Shown here: positions 34,962 through 45,410 of the stretch, in pieces
Numbering within the stretch: position 1 is the stretch's first letter
Layout of the letters: every line of letters starts with the position of its first letter
Source of the DNA: Alternaria dauci
Taxonomy: Eukaryota; Ascomycota; Dothideomycetes; Pleosporales; Pleosporaceae
DNA length: 64,000 nt
Direction of reading: 5' to 3'
NCBI RefSeq assembly: GCF_042100115.1
Contig: NC_091277.1
Span: 930,001 to 994,000 of the forward strand
Position numbers and translations under genes: made by a program
Notes under the pieces: generated by a model
Told to the model about the DNA's origin: nothing
What the model saw: only the letters and a program-made list of their open reading frames with translations
The model's database searches: none

Positions 34962-35950
34962 ATCAAGTTATGATATAGAATAGACAGCGCAAGCGCCAGA
35001 AAATGGGTTAGTTGGCGCCCATAGGTATAAGCTTTTACGATTTGTAGACGTTATAGATATGAAGACCCCCATAATAAGTCAAATAGTGGTTGTCTATTCA
35101 CCGGATTCTTGTCCATATCCAGAAGTTACTATATCGAGCTCTGTGACTCGTATCTGCAGGCGCTATACCTCAACTGATGCGATATTCATATCATATTTCT
35201 TTCCATCGCCCTCGTACTGCGCTGTGGGTACAGTCACCCTAGTCTTCCGGAACCGTCTAATAGGAACTCACTCAAGAAACAGCTCATCATTATCCTCAAG
35301 CAATTTCCCACTAGATTCAAGAATGCAGAATCACGTGAACAACACAGCACCCGCTGCTGTCGCGCCAAATGTGAAGCCAGCTTTGCTTCCTAGCGCTGCG
35401 TACGGCTCACTAAGTAGGTATGGGAGAGAGAAAGGAACAGCGAATTGAATCACCATTTTGGAGACGGAGCCGAGCGCACAAATGATGTCGCGGAGGCGCT
35501 GGGCTACAATTCCCGTGGCCACGATAGTGGCGCCTCGTACTGGTGCTGAGACCAACTCGGACTGTGTTACGGTGACAAGCGCCAGTTCCATGCCGATGTA
35601 TATGTACAAGACGGTATGTCCGACTACCCTTTGCCTTTTTTTTGTCGTGGTTATGCAGATGATTGCTCCCAGGATGGCCCAGAAGCACATTCCCATGAAT
35701 CACTTCTGCCGTCCGATCCCGGCGCAGGTCTACCTACCTAGGCACCTTTTTTCATAACGCTTATATTAGTTTAGGCCCAAGGTTGACAGCCCATCATCTT
35801 ATTGTAAAGAACCGCTAGTTGCTATTACACAGAATAGTACGATCAAACGATCCATTGCTATCGTTCCCAGACCCGAGAATGCCGTGTTGATATGGTGCGT
35901 CGCAAGTTTCCACAGTCTCACCTCAATCTCTGATCACGTCACGTCCTGTC
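34962..35950. other. Intergenic region with a transporter relic
   Basis: Apart from the sugar-transporter fragment at 35331-35721, no coding sequence was recognised. A partial copy of the TACCTAGG motif sits at 35735-35742. Confidence 0.5.
35331..35721 (-). pseudogene. Relic of an MFS sugar (maltose-type) transporter
   Basis: The minus strand encodes about 120 residues that resemble the middle part of fungal sugar porters: FMGMCFWAILGAI after a GRQK box, YIYIGMELALVTVTQSEL, VRGATIVATGI, and FAVPFSLPYLLSEPYAALGSKAGFTFG. An in-frame stop (TGA) separates GRQK from FMGMCF, and the frame ends soon after the FTFG block, where an intact protein would continue to its last helices. No flanking helices are present upstream. 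It is a truncated, disabled gene copy. Confidence 0.7.
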
Positions 35951-38203
35951 TTAGGAGTTGATCCCTCTCTTCCTCTTCCTTTTCCCGTTGCCTGTCGAAC
36001 AATCTGTTGGCCGTTTGTGTTCAGTTATTCCTGCGAGGGGAAAGACAAATGTCTCCATTGCATCACCTTCCGCATACCAAACCCCGTTCACCCATCCGTA
36101 GCTATATAGGGAACATCCTTGCTCTTGGCAAGCCCCCTGATGTTCCAAGTCGGATGACACGCCGACCTCCAAGCTTGCCAATCGTTCCTTATCATAAAAG
36201 TTACGACCCTTATCCCAGCTTGTAAAGACCTTTGCAAGCATAGGCTTCCCGTCGGGATTTACGGCAGGTGCATGCTCAGTTCTCCAACCATTTGGCTCCG
36301 GTTTGATAAAGATAGCAACGGGTTCTGAATCTTGAGGCGCTGAATCTAGTCGCGCAAAGCGGAGCTCCCGTTCTTCGCGAAGACTTTGATAAAGTGCGAA
36401 CATCATATCCAATACGTATGGTGTAGACGGCGGTACATCCTCTAGCCGTGGCGGACGTCGATCGAGCACTAAGTGTCTGCGCATGTAGTCGGCAAGCTTA
36501 CTACCTGGCCACAGCCGCTCCAACTTCTGGATGACCAGGCCCAGCGCTATGTGCGCATTTCTGTCGAGCTTTCTACCCCGAAACACAGGTCCTCTGCCCG
36601 AGTCCGACAATGCATCTCGATCTGATTCCGTGAGGAGAAGGGTGCCATGCTGATTTGCTCGATCCTCCAATCGGAAAAGAAAGCCTTTCGTCTCAAGACC
36701 GCGAGATGTGATAGTTGGAGATTTGAGACGACAGCGATCGACAAATCTCTGCTGGAGTTTCAAGTTGGGGATAGTGAAGAAATGCTGGCATGCCGTCAGA
36801 TACGACCGTAATGTGTACCCCAACAGGTTACTCTCGCTGGGAAGATAAATGGAGTTATATTCTTCCCATGGCGTACTCATCAAGATCTCCCCATTCATGA
36901 GTACAAGTGCAAGGAGAGCTACCGAGAGGCTGTATTTGCCTGACCCATGTATAGGAGACCCTCTGGCGATGTTTATACGCTTGGTGAACCTCAGTGCGTT
37001 TGCTAGAATGGCAATCCTGTCCTCCTCATTCTCCAGCGACCGGTTGCAAATGTCGTCCAGTACGCTGTTGGTAGTATTCAGGAAAGCTAAGACTCTAGAT
37101 TCGCTGCGTCGCCTAGTGGTCTCGCTGCCACCAGTATCACCATAAACGCCATCGCTTTGAGTGTACAATGGATGTTCGCCCTCGGGCGATACATAGATTC
37201 TGTTGCAGAGATTATACTGCTTGAGCTTCCCTATGATCTTAGTATTGGGCCATCGCTGTTGTTCCCTAGGGCAAGCCAAGTAGAACAACGTCACGTTCTG
37301 TCGAAGATCTTTGAGGTTGATCTGCAGTTCCCCAGCGATGTCACCAAAGTCGTAATCGCAATCTACGCTAATATCTTTAGGACATGGTATGAGCAAGGTC
37401 ATCCTGTCCGAAGCCAAATGATCCTCCTGGAAGATCCAGCCGCGTGACCAGCGAGGATCGCTGAGGACGCGGAGAATAAGCATCTGTACTGCCGTTATAT
37501 CGACTTCGGGTTTTAGTTCAGGAGTTTCTTTGTTCTCGGGATCGACGAAGAGGTGGCCCTGAAGCAGCTTTGACAGGAGGTCGATTTCGTGTTGGTGTGC
37601 AAGCTCCACAGTAAGTAACCCCACCGAGAAGTCACTGTCACCATAGACTTCATCCATGATTTGGACACCATGCTGCTTGTCGTCTGGCCACATGCGCTCG
37701 TCTCCGGGCCTTTGGTATATGCACTCCTTATCGATCCATAGCTTCGATACGTTGATGCTCTGTGCGAACCGAATTACACGATCCATGTAGTGGTCCGGAA
37801 AACTACTCTTATGAAACTTTGCACCTGGTCTCTTGATCTGGTAATTGAAAACAGGCGGATCAGGTTCATTGTAAAGAACCTCGTGTTTGAGTTCGGTCCA
37901 CTTCCAGGAGACAGCGATATATGGAGTGTTGCCATCGTCTTCTTCGGGCTTCGTGACGGGTATCTTGTGCGATGGTACTATTCGATCGGGCGACTGGGCT
38001 AGAGCGAAGCGGCGATATTGCTTCTCCCTCTCCAGCTCCAAGTCGGGTACTTTTGATATATCCAAGAACCGGAGATTCGATACCCACTCTTCGGCTTTCT
38101 GACGATCAGCTTGGATGTGTTGGATCTCCAGCAATTGCTTGCGGAAAGCGGAGATGTCGCCATCGAAGATCTCTCCAAACGTTTTGTTAAGGTCATTTAT
38201 CAT
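35951..38203 (-). CDS. HET-domain (heterokaryon incompatibility-like) protein
   Basis: Single exon, 750 aa. The HET domain includes YIAVSWKWTE (about residues 95-104), SKLWIDKECIYQR, QIMDEVYGDSDFSVGLL and DPRWSRGWIFQE, in the expected order. The remainder, about 480 residues, has no recognised domain; no NACHT, WD40 or ankyrin repeats are visible, and the C-terminus is basic (KRKRKRG), possibly a nuclear signal. HET proteins trigger non-self recognition and cell death in fungal fusion; this one is an orphan by context. It lies next to a transporter relic and gene-free DNA, a typical setting for this fast-evolving family. Confidence 0.9.
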   Translation of the reverse strand: MINDLNKTFGEIFDGDISAFRKQLLEIQHIQADRQKAEEWVSNLRFLDISKVPDLELEREKQYRRFALAQSPDRIVPSHKIPVTKPEEDDGNTPYIAVSWKWTELKHEVLYNEPDPPVFNYQIKRPGAKFHKSSFPDHYMDRVIRFAQSINVSKLWIDKECIYQRPGDERMWPDDKQHGVQIMDEVYGDSDFSVGLLTVELAHQHEIDLLSKLLQGHLFVDPENKETPELKPEVDITAVQMLILRVLSDPRWSRGWIFQEDHLASDRMTLLIPCPKDISVDCDYDFGDIAGELQINLKDLRQNVTLFYLACPREQQRWPNTKIIGKLKQYNLCNRIYVSPEGEHPLYTQSDGVYGDTGGSETTRRRSESRVLAFLNTTNSVLDDICNRSLENEEDRIAILANALRFTKRINIARGSPIHGSGKYSLSVALLALVLMNGEILMSTPWEEYNSIYLPSESNLLGYTLRSYLTACQHFFTIPNLKLQQRFVDRCRLKSPTITSRGLETKGFLFRLEDRANQHGTLLLTESDRDALSDSGRGPVFRGRKLDRNAHIALGLVIQKLERLWPGSKLADYMRRHLVLDRRPPRLEDVPPSTPYVLDMMFALYQSLREERELRFARLDSAPQDSEPVAIFIKPEPNGWRTEHAPAVNPDGKPMLAKVFTSWDKGRNFYDKERLASLEVGVSSDLEHQGACQEQGCSLYSYGWVNGVWYAEGDAMETFVFPLAGITEHKRPTDCSTGNGKRKRKRGINS

Positions 38204-39027
38204 AGCGTAGGTAGATGTAGTGGAGTTTTGCGGATAGAGTCGAGCATGCCCAAATGCGGATTGACATGATGAGACGAAAGGGGAGATGCGCCAAGCCGAA
38301 ACGCGTAGTAGCGCGTCCTCACGTGGATCGCCCGACAGTAGCTCTACCTAGATACGTCACTAGGAAGGCGCAAACACGGCATCCGGCTGCGAAGTGGGGT
38401 GCTTTGGAGAAGGCGCCTGGCTGTAAACATAAAATGATGTATCGCTGTCTGTAGGGAACGTACAGTAGCTCTTCATCAAGAATGTCGGAGACACCTCGGT
38501 CTTACCTCGATGATGCAGAAGCGTTCAAGCCAGTTACACGCGCCACGGCACATGGCCAGTCGCCTGCATTGTCCGGATGCGAGGATTTATCGCAACGGGT
38601 ATGCCATAGCACTGCGAGATCTCACCGTCTGTCTCATGACATGCTATCACTGCTTGTCTTTGTCAAGGATGGCTGAACTTTGTAGTAATTCTAGGCAAGA
38701 GATGCGAGGTCTGCAGGGCTATCAATGAAGTTAGCGTCACATCCTTTCCACGTGCTCCGTCCCAGAGTGCCTCGGCATGATCGATTCAGGGTCTTGGCCC
38801 GCTTCATCACATGCTTCCCCCGGATCTGTATCAAGGCTGCATACATCATCATCACGCTGTCACAAGCTTCCGAACGTCGTTATATACCCCACAATCTTTG
38901 GCATTAACGCTCTGAGCTTCACAAACATCTTTGACTGAGCTTATATTTACCTTTGTCTGAGCCTACCTACACCGCGTCTGAAGCATCACCTCGAACCGCA
39001 TCACCACTCTAGCAACACATAGCCACC
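38204..39027. other. Divergent promoter region
   Basis: Upstream sequence shared by the HET gene and the SCP2 gene. A TATATA element at 38880-38886 lies about 145 bp before the SCP2 ATG. No gene recognised. Confidence 0.5.
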
Positions 39028-39527
39028 ATGTCTCTCAAGAACGGTACGCACATGTATGCACCGCGACAACTCAGATCTGTCCAACTAACCAGATTAGACG
39101 ACTTTCCCTCGTCCGCTGCCTTTGACGAGATCTCGCGCGCCCTCTCCGCTTCCGACGCCGACCGCAAAGACGCCATCAAGAACGGCAAGGCCATCTTCGC
39201 ATTCACACTCAAGAACAAAGCCGGTACACAAGAGTCATGGTATATTGACCTAAAAGAGACTGGCACTGTCGGCAAGGGTACTGCGCCCGAGGGCAAGAAG
39301 GCTGGCACCACATTGATATTGAGCGATGAGGACTTTGGAAAACTGGTCTCTGGCAACGCGAATGCGCAGAAACTCTTCATGAGTGGGAAGCTCAAGGTGA
39401 AGGGAAACATCATGGGCGCGACGAAATGTAAGTCTGATCCTGATTTGGTACATGAGAAAGGATTACTGACATATTTTCACCAGTGGAACCCGTCCTCAAG
39501 AAGGCGCAGACCAAGGCTAAGCTATGA
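39028..39527 (+). CDS. pox18: Small SCP2-domain lipid-transfer protein with peroxisomal AKL tail
   Basis: Three exons: 39028-39043, 39098-39427, 39484-39527; 129 aa. A stand-alone sterol-carrier-protein-2 domain, similar to the oleate-induced peroxisomal POX18 protein. It binds or presents fatty acyl-CoA and sterols in the peroxisome. Features are MSLKNDDFPSSAAFDEI, FTLKNKAGTQESWYIDLK, LSDEDFGKLVSGNANAQKLFMSGKLKVKGN and the C-terminal tripeptide AKL, a type 1 peroxisomal targeting signal. Its first coding exon is only 16 nt. The third exon (14 codons) supplies the targeting signal, so splicing decides peroxisomal import. Confidence 0.93.
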
Positions 39528-40428
39528 GCCTGCATTTCATACAGAGCGAAGCGACATTTATATCTCCATCGGAACACATAGCATATTTATACAGCTGCAT
39601 ACAGTGAAGCAAGGTGTTTGGGAAGCCCACCTTTACTGCAATCCAATACAGTGTCATTCAACAGTGTTGTGCTCGCGTCTTTTACTAGCACGTTTGTCAT
39701 TCGAATACAACAATATTGCAATAGCATTTGCGTTACTGAGCTTGACTGCCCTGTCAGCTGTAATCCGCCTTTGACCATGCATCGTCCTTCCTACACAATG
39801 CTGCTACTGTAGCTGCACTAGAGCAAAATCTATCACGCGCGAGACTTTCGCCGTACTTGAATTCGATGCCTTTGCCATCACTCTCCCTCACCACACGCGC
39901 ATCAAGAAGTGTACTGCTCTCAAGGCCTTATTCGTACAGAGAAACATGCAATGACCTTCTGAGCATACTAGATTTTAAACACGGTCCATAGTTCGTAGTG
40001 AAGACAGCGGGGTTTCAAATCATATGAGCAGCGTATTGTTCACCGGAAAACGCACGAAGCGTAGCATGGTAATTGCTGAGGTAAAGAACAGAAGGAGATT
40101 GTCATTTGAGGATCGTTAGGCAATGCTATGCTACTCGTAACATCGTGAATACGTACGCAATCATGATTTTAGTGGTATAGTCGTAAAGGCCGTGAAGACG
40201 TAAAAGTCGTAATGAGTGTAGGGAAGACAGGATAAGAAAATGGTAAAAAGAGAGACCAGGTCGTTCCCAAACATTGCACGACAATGTCAGGAAGAAGAAA
40301 AAGACAAGGAGGACGAACGCCAGAAATCATGCCCGATGGGTATCAACCGTGACGTGCCACAGCAAAACTCCCGAGTACTCAAACCAAAGGTATCGTACAC
40401 CCGCAAAACTTGAATCGCAACGCGAAGC
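39528..40428. other. Intergenic spacer
   Basis: 3' flanks of two convergent genes. No recognisable gene. Confidence 0.5.
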
Positions 40429-42090
40429 TTACCTCACCATGACAGGCGAACTCCCCTTCCACGACGAAAGATGCAAAAAGCGCTTTCCCCCACCCCAGAA
40501 GCTGTCTTTCTTCGACTGCCTCGGTCTGCCCAACCATCTGCTCAGCGCATGTTCCCTCCTCTCCTTGCCGCTCGCTTCCTCAATCGCCTGTTCAACCTCT
40601 TCGAGCAATGGGCCCATAACCCTCGGTTCAGCATCAACAGGCGACAGCATGATGGGAACATCCATGACCTCTTCTTGATACTGTTTCCAGCTTTCGCTGC
40701 CGGTAATGGTGGTCAGAGGTTCGAGAGCGAGATCCCAGTCCCCTTCGCGCAATTTGACATCTTCAAAATTGAATTCGCGCAAGCTGCGCTTGTGCTTTGT
40801 GATGAAGTCACTGATTTGCGCCGAGTCCATGAGACCGTTTTCTAGTTCCATGACGCGGAGGCGGGGAAACTTGAGGGGACGGGGGCCATGGGTCTGGCCG
40901 CGGAGAGAGGGGTGAGTGCTTTCTTGGGGGCTGGGAAGCATGCAGGGTTCGCGGTCTAGGGATAAGGGAGAGGGTCCGCGCTCGCCTTTCCAACGGAAGA
41001 AGAGGCGGGTTAGACCACGAGAGAGGGTCGAGAGATAGGCATGCAAGATGCGTAGGTGTTCTACGGATTGGGCGCGTGTACGCGGAGAGCTGGAAGTGAA
41101 GGGTATACTTTCCATGCAGATTGAGAGGCGACGGATTTGGGTCCAGCGCTTGGCCGAGGCGGGTGTGCTGCCGAAGCCGTGCATGGGGTGAAGGTACAAA
41201 AGGCCGCCGGGGTGGATTGGATGAAGGGACAGGGCAGAGAGGCTGTACAGTGGAGCGCGCTCGACGGCGATGCGAAGAGAGATGAGCGCGTAGTCGACTA
41301 CACCGCGTCGGTGTCGAGGTGAGCCAGTGGATCCCGGACATGAGACCTTGAGGTGCGTGAGGTTGATGAGTTCAGAAAAGGCAGCGCAAAAGGCAGGAAC
41401 GTTTGTTGCGGCATGAAAGAGCGGAGGATACTGCTTGATGAGTAGATCTTGCATCTCCCAGCTTCCATACTTGGGCGCTTTGTCCTTGGCTGGTCCATGT
41501 TGCGGTATCTGAACTTGCGGCTCGTAGATGAACTGTTTCTCTGTGCCAGTGCAAGGGTCAATGATGGGAGGCAAGCAGGTGTCTGGACCATGGGGCATGT
41601 GAAAGGTGAAGGTCTTGACGTGACGGCCTATCCTTGATAGCGCTTCAAGACGCGCAGGTTTTGAGAAGGTAGAGGTCTTGAATGTCACAGTCATCTTCTC
41701 AAAGAGCCGCGGGGCAGCTTTGGACGAGAAGTCATGGCACACAAGGCGAAAGTTGGAGAGGTCCTCGGGCTCCATGTGGTCCAGCACATTGTCGCGGCAA
41801 GTATCGTTGAGCCAAAAGCGCAAGAAGACTGAACTTGTTGAAAGGACCAAGTTGCAGATGGAACCATTGGAACGAATAGCTTTGTCGCATCAGTATGAAG
41901 GCTCCGCGCATTGCGAAGGAGCAAACTTACAGCGTCCATCTGCGGTTGTCGCAGGCGTCAATGGGATTTCTCCAAACAGTAGCTTGGAGCTTGCGCGCGA
42001 TACGGTTGTCGCAGCGCTAGCATAACTGTTTTGGCTCTCAGCTGAATGTGAGCGCTTCAGTGGCGGTGGCGATGATCGCTGTGGGTACAT
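40429..42090 (-). CDS. F-box domain protein
   Basis: Two exons: 42090-41931 and 41828-40429, with a 102-bp intron; 519 aa. The F-box (about residues 58-85) reads NVLDHMEPEDLSNFRLVCHDFS, which would link to Skp1 in an SCF ubiquitin ligase. The F-box is immediately after the intron; the N-terminal exon is a Ser/Pro-rich tail with no match. The remainder has no clear repeat domain, though scattered Leu-rich segments follow. The substrate is unknown. Junction: T-TC gives ADGRFFLRFWL. The exon-intron boundary is inferred from frame and acceptor, so the N-terminus is less certain than the rest. Confidence 0.78.
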
Positions 42091-43159
42091 GTCGTGATAG
42101 TCGCGTTGGTCGCATGCAATGGTGTTTGGGAGGGGTGTAGGCGTGCGTATTGCTCAAGGAATCAATCTCGTAGTAAATCTCAAGTAAAGTGTAGGAGTCG
42201 GTTCAAACATGCAGCATTCGGGCGAGAGAGAAAAAGCGAACCTTGAGAAATCAGAATCCAACGGGAACAGCCACGGCCTCATAGCCAGCCGTATTTACCA
42301 CAGCGTGGTGCATGGTTACAAAGCGGGGCCCAACGCTACTACACGTGAGCTGCAAGTGTGAGTCAAACATTGCTCCCCTAGATGCCAACGAGCCCGCCAC
42401 CGGAATCCCGACTGTTAACGCAAAGCAGGCGAAGAATTGATGGGAAAACGCGACCATCTCGCGGTGCGAGGACGTGTATATATGGTGTCGGACGCGACGA
42501 TTCGACCCAGCGGCCGAGTGGGGCTGCAGCCTAGAGCCGGCTTGAAACGTTTCACGCCTGGCGGCCAACCGGATGCTAGCATGCACGGGATAGTGTATGC
42601 GGCTCTTGCAGTAGTCTTGCATCGTGTCTGCGCCTGTCGTCTTGGAATCTGTGGCTCGACACACACGACTGGCGGTCAGCCTTCCGGTCGCGTGTAGGCC
42701 CTGTTGGCCATCCCGCAAGTCAGGCACTACGCGTCTGTTAGTGCGCGTAGTCGGCTTTGAACGTTGCTCTGGTGAGTCGCGATTCGAGCACCACCACCAC
42801 AACAACAACAACAACGCCAACGCCAACAAATGCCGTGCTTGCATTGGTGCCGGCTAATGCGCGTCTGTTTGGACGTGCAAGTTTAGGCACATTCGCTGCC
42901 CCGCACTTGGACACACGCATGTTTGGGACGATTGCATCAAACGCGACAGTCACTGGATATTGAGAGCCCCCATGTTTCCAGAAAAGCTATTAGTAATTAT
43001 ATCCATTCGACAGAACAACATCCGCACTCTTCCCCAACAATCCATACCGCCATGTCTCGACGCATTTGGACGTCTTACGTGATTGGGGCGACAGCCACTC
43101 AGAGTACACAACGGCTAGTGCGTTGCTCATCGAGACGAGTCCCATTGCAGCGTGCCCTT
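42091..43159. other. Intergenic region with a CAA/CCA triplet tract
   Basis: Left part is the F-box gene promoter. A triplet tract (CCA then CAA units) runs at about 42789-42818. No gene seen on either strand; a 197-codon minus frame (42251-42844) has no recognised feature. Confidence 0.5.
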
Positions 43160-44710
43160 TCATCGTCTCTTCTCATCGGAGAATCTTGGCGCGCCTTCGG
43201 GTACAGGAGGAGGCTGGTAACTGCCTCTGTATCCATTGATCGGAGGAAGGTCCTGTCCAATCGCGTCCTCGTAGCTCGGTGGGGCATCGTCATAAGCAGG
43301 AGCATGCTGAGGTTGTATTGGCTGCCCAGAGAAGACATGGGCACCGTCAAAGCCTCCATGCGTTGGCGTCGTCGGAGTGTGAGGACGAGGAGCTGCAGGG
43401 TGTGGCGGGGCAAGCGTGCCGGCCTTCTCTGCCTTGAAACCAGCCTCCAAAAGTGCTTGGGGCGGAGCGATACCTGAATAGACCTTGACCGGTAGTCTGA
43501 GTGGAAGAACAATGAGTTGATCTTCTCCGTGCTTGTAGCTTCCATAACCAATGCCGACGCGTATCTCCAATTCGTAGAAACGCGCAAGGTTGCATGCTGT
43601 GAAGCTGGGTGACACCGTGTTGGGCACTGGCTTTCCAGACCAATACTCCGGATTGATGGGAACTTCCGTATCTACAGGGTCTTCCGGAGTTCCAATTGGG
43701 ATGGCCATGTTACTGAAGGAGCACAGTATCCAACTGTTCGACTCCGTACGCGACACTTCGTGCGCGCGCACCTTGGTGTATCCTATCAGCTCAATCTGCA
43801 GCATCTGTAGGTAAATGTTCTTTGTTCGCGCGCTGACATTCTTCACGAGCAGTCTCAGCGGTACGTCTTGGTTACTAGTGAGGATCGCAGGATTGGGCAA
43901 TCGCGCATCGATCGCTACCCGAGGTGGTACGCTGCCTAACGTTGGCGACGGCGGGATACTCCCCGTCGAGTTCTTCCTATCCAAGAAGCTCAGTTTTTTA
44001 CCCGCTGCCACGCTCGGTGCATTCTCCAGAAACTCGTGTTGTCGCCTTGCATATGCCTCTCCGTCTGTCTTGTCTGGCCTCGGAGGTTCGATTGGCAGGA
44101 AGGTGAAGTTTGCTATCGCTCTCGGGTTCTCCTTGAAAAACTGTGGCCTATTCACCGTAACCTTGACATAGTATCGTATCTCGGCCTCGCCCGGAAAACC
44201 GCTCAGTGTAGGAGGAAGTGTCGCTTTGACGTGTTGTGTCGGTGTCTTTGCGAATTCAGGAATCGCATTCGAAAAAGAAACATTGGAGATGGGATTGTTT
44301 GTCTGCTGACATTGCGTGTTCAGAGGCAGCTGTAAGCTCTGTCAGCCGTGCGCCAAGGTCTTTACCTGTATTGCATGTCATACCTTGAACTGGAACGGAT
44401 ACTCAAAGGACCCAGCGTTGATGGCGAAGGCCGCTCTCGAGTTCTGAGCTACGTCTTCGGGACGGACGTTCGTCGGCCATACAACTTGTGTCTTGTACAA
44501 GAACTTGTGTACTTCTAGGACTGGTCTCTGCTTGTCTGGCCTGTTTGGATGTATGGGTGCCAGTAGCCTTGTCCTGCTCTCGCCTTCAAGCTTCACCACA
44601 ATGCTGCTAATGTTGGTTGGATTCGGCACGCGCAAGAAGACCCTGCCCTGTATGACATCGAGATTGGTGTAGTGCTCGTGAGGATGCTCAAGCACTATGT
44701 TGACGATCAT
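43160..44710 (-). CDS. Arrestin-like protein with PPxY motif
   Basis: Two exons: 44710-44384 and 44329-43160, with a 54-bp intron; 498 aa. Arrestin N and C domains: IVNIVLEHPHEHYTNLDVIQGRV opens the N domain, and the C domain contains IDARLPNPAILTSNQDVPLRLLVKN. Near residue 459 it has APPSYEDAIG, a PPxY that would bind the WW domains of a Rsp5/HulA ubiquitin ligase, so it is probably an adaptor for ubiquitination of membrane transporters. The C-terminal tail is Pro-rich. The junction restores FQFKLPLNTQ. The partner transporter is not known. Confidence 0.9.
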
Positions 44711-45410
44711 TTTAACGGTCCGCGTTCAGAGTATGTGGCTGGTATCTGGCCTCCAGGTCACACCTAGATAAACGGGTAGTCGCGAAGCTTGTAAAGGTGA
44801 GTCGACATCTAGTCAAGGATTATAGCTGCGGCTGGGAGTAGAAGTACAATTTAGCGCAGAAGGTATGATAGTGATGCAGCGGCTAAGCCAGGAGAACGCG
44901 TGTCATGTGGTGAGAGTGTTTGCGATGCAGGCTGCGCATCGCAAAAACGGATGCGCGCGGGGTTCTCCAGCTCTCCATCAGGCCAGGGTCTAATACCGTC
45001 ATAGCTAGATGCGAGACTGTTCCGAGATATCAACCATCACAGCACTCTCTGGCTCATTTTAATGCAGTATTTGAAGCTGCCCTGTGAATTCTCATCTTTT
45101 GCGTCTCTACCTGAAGTATGAGTGTGCATGCCCAGGATGTCATGTCCCCAATTCGGACACTTGGCTGTACACAGCCACAGCCATAGCCGCACTTCCGGGC
45201 TGAAGCATGCCCCTGTCTGACATGAGCATGCTATGACTGGGCGCAAACCTCCCTCAGATGAAGTTATCTAAAGCACGCCTTACACGCAAAGCACAAGCCA
45301 AATCCGACGAGGATACGTAAGACGCACAGGCCACGAATGCTTTGCTGTAGCAATTGTAAGGCTTCGAAAGGTTCGGAACTGACGGCTAGATATCGTCGCA
45401 GCCGGCAAAA
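44711..45410. other. Intergenic spacer
   Basis: Promoter of the arrestin gene and 3' flank of the lipase gene. No gene recognised. Confidence 0.5.
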
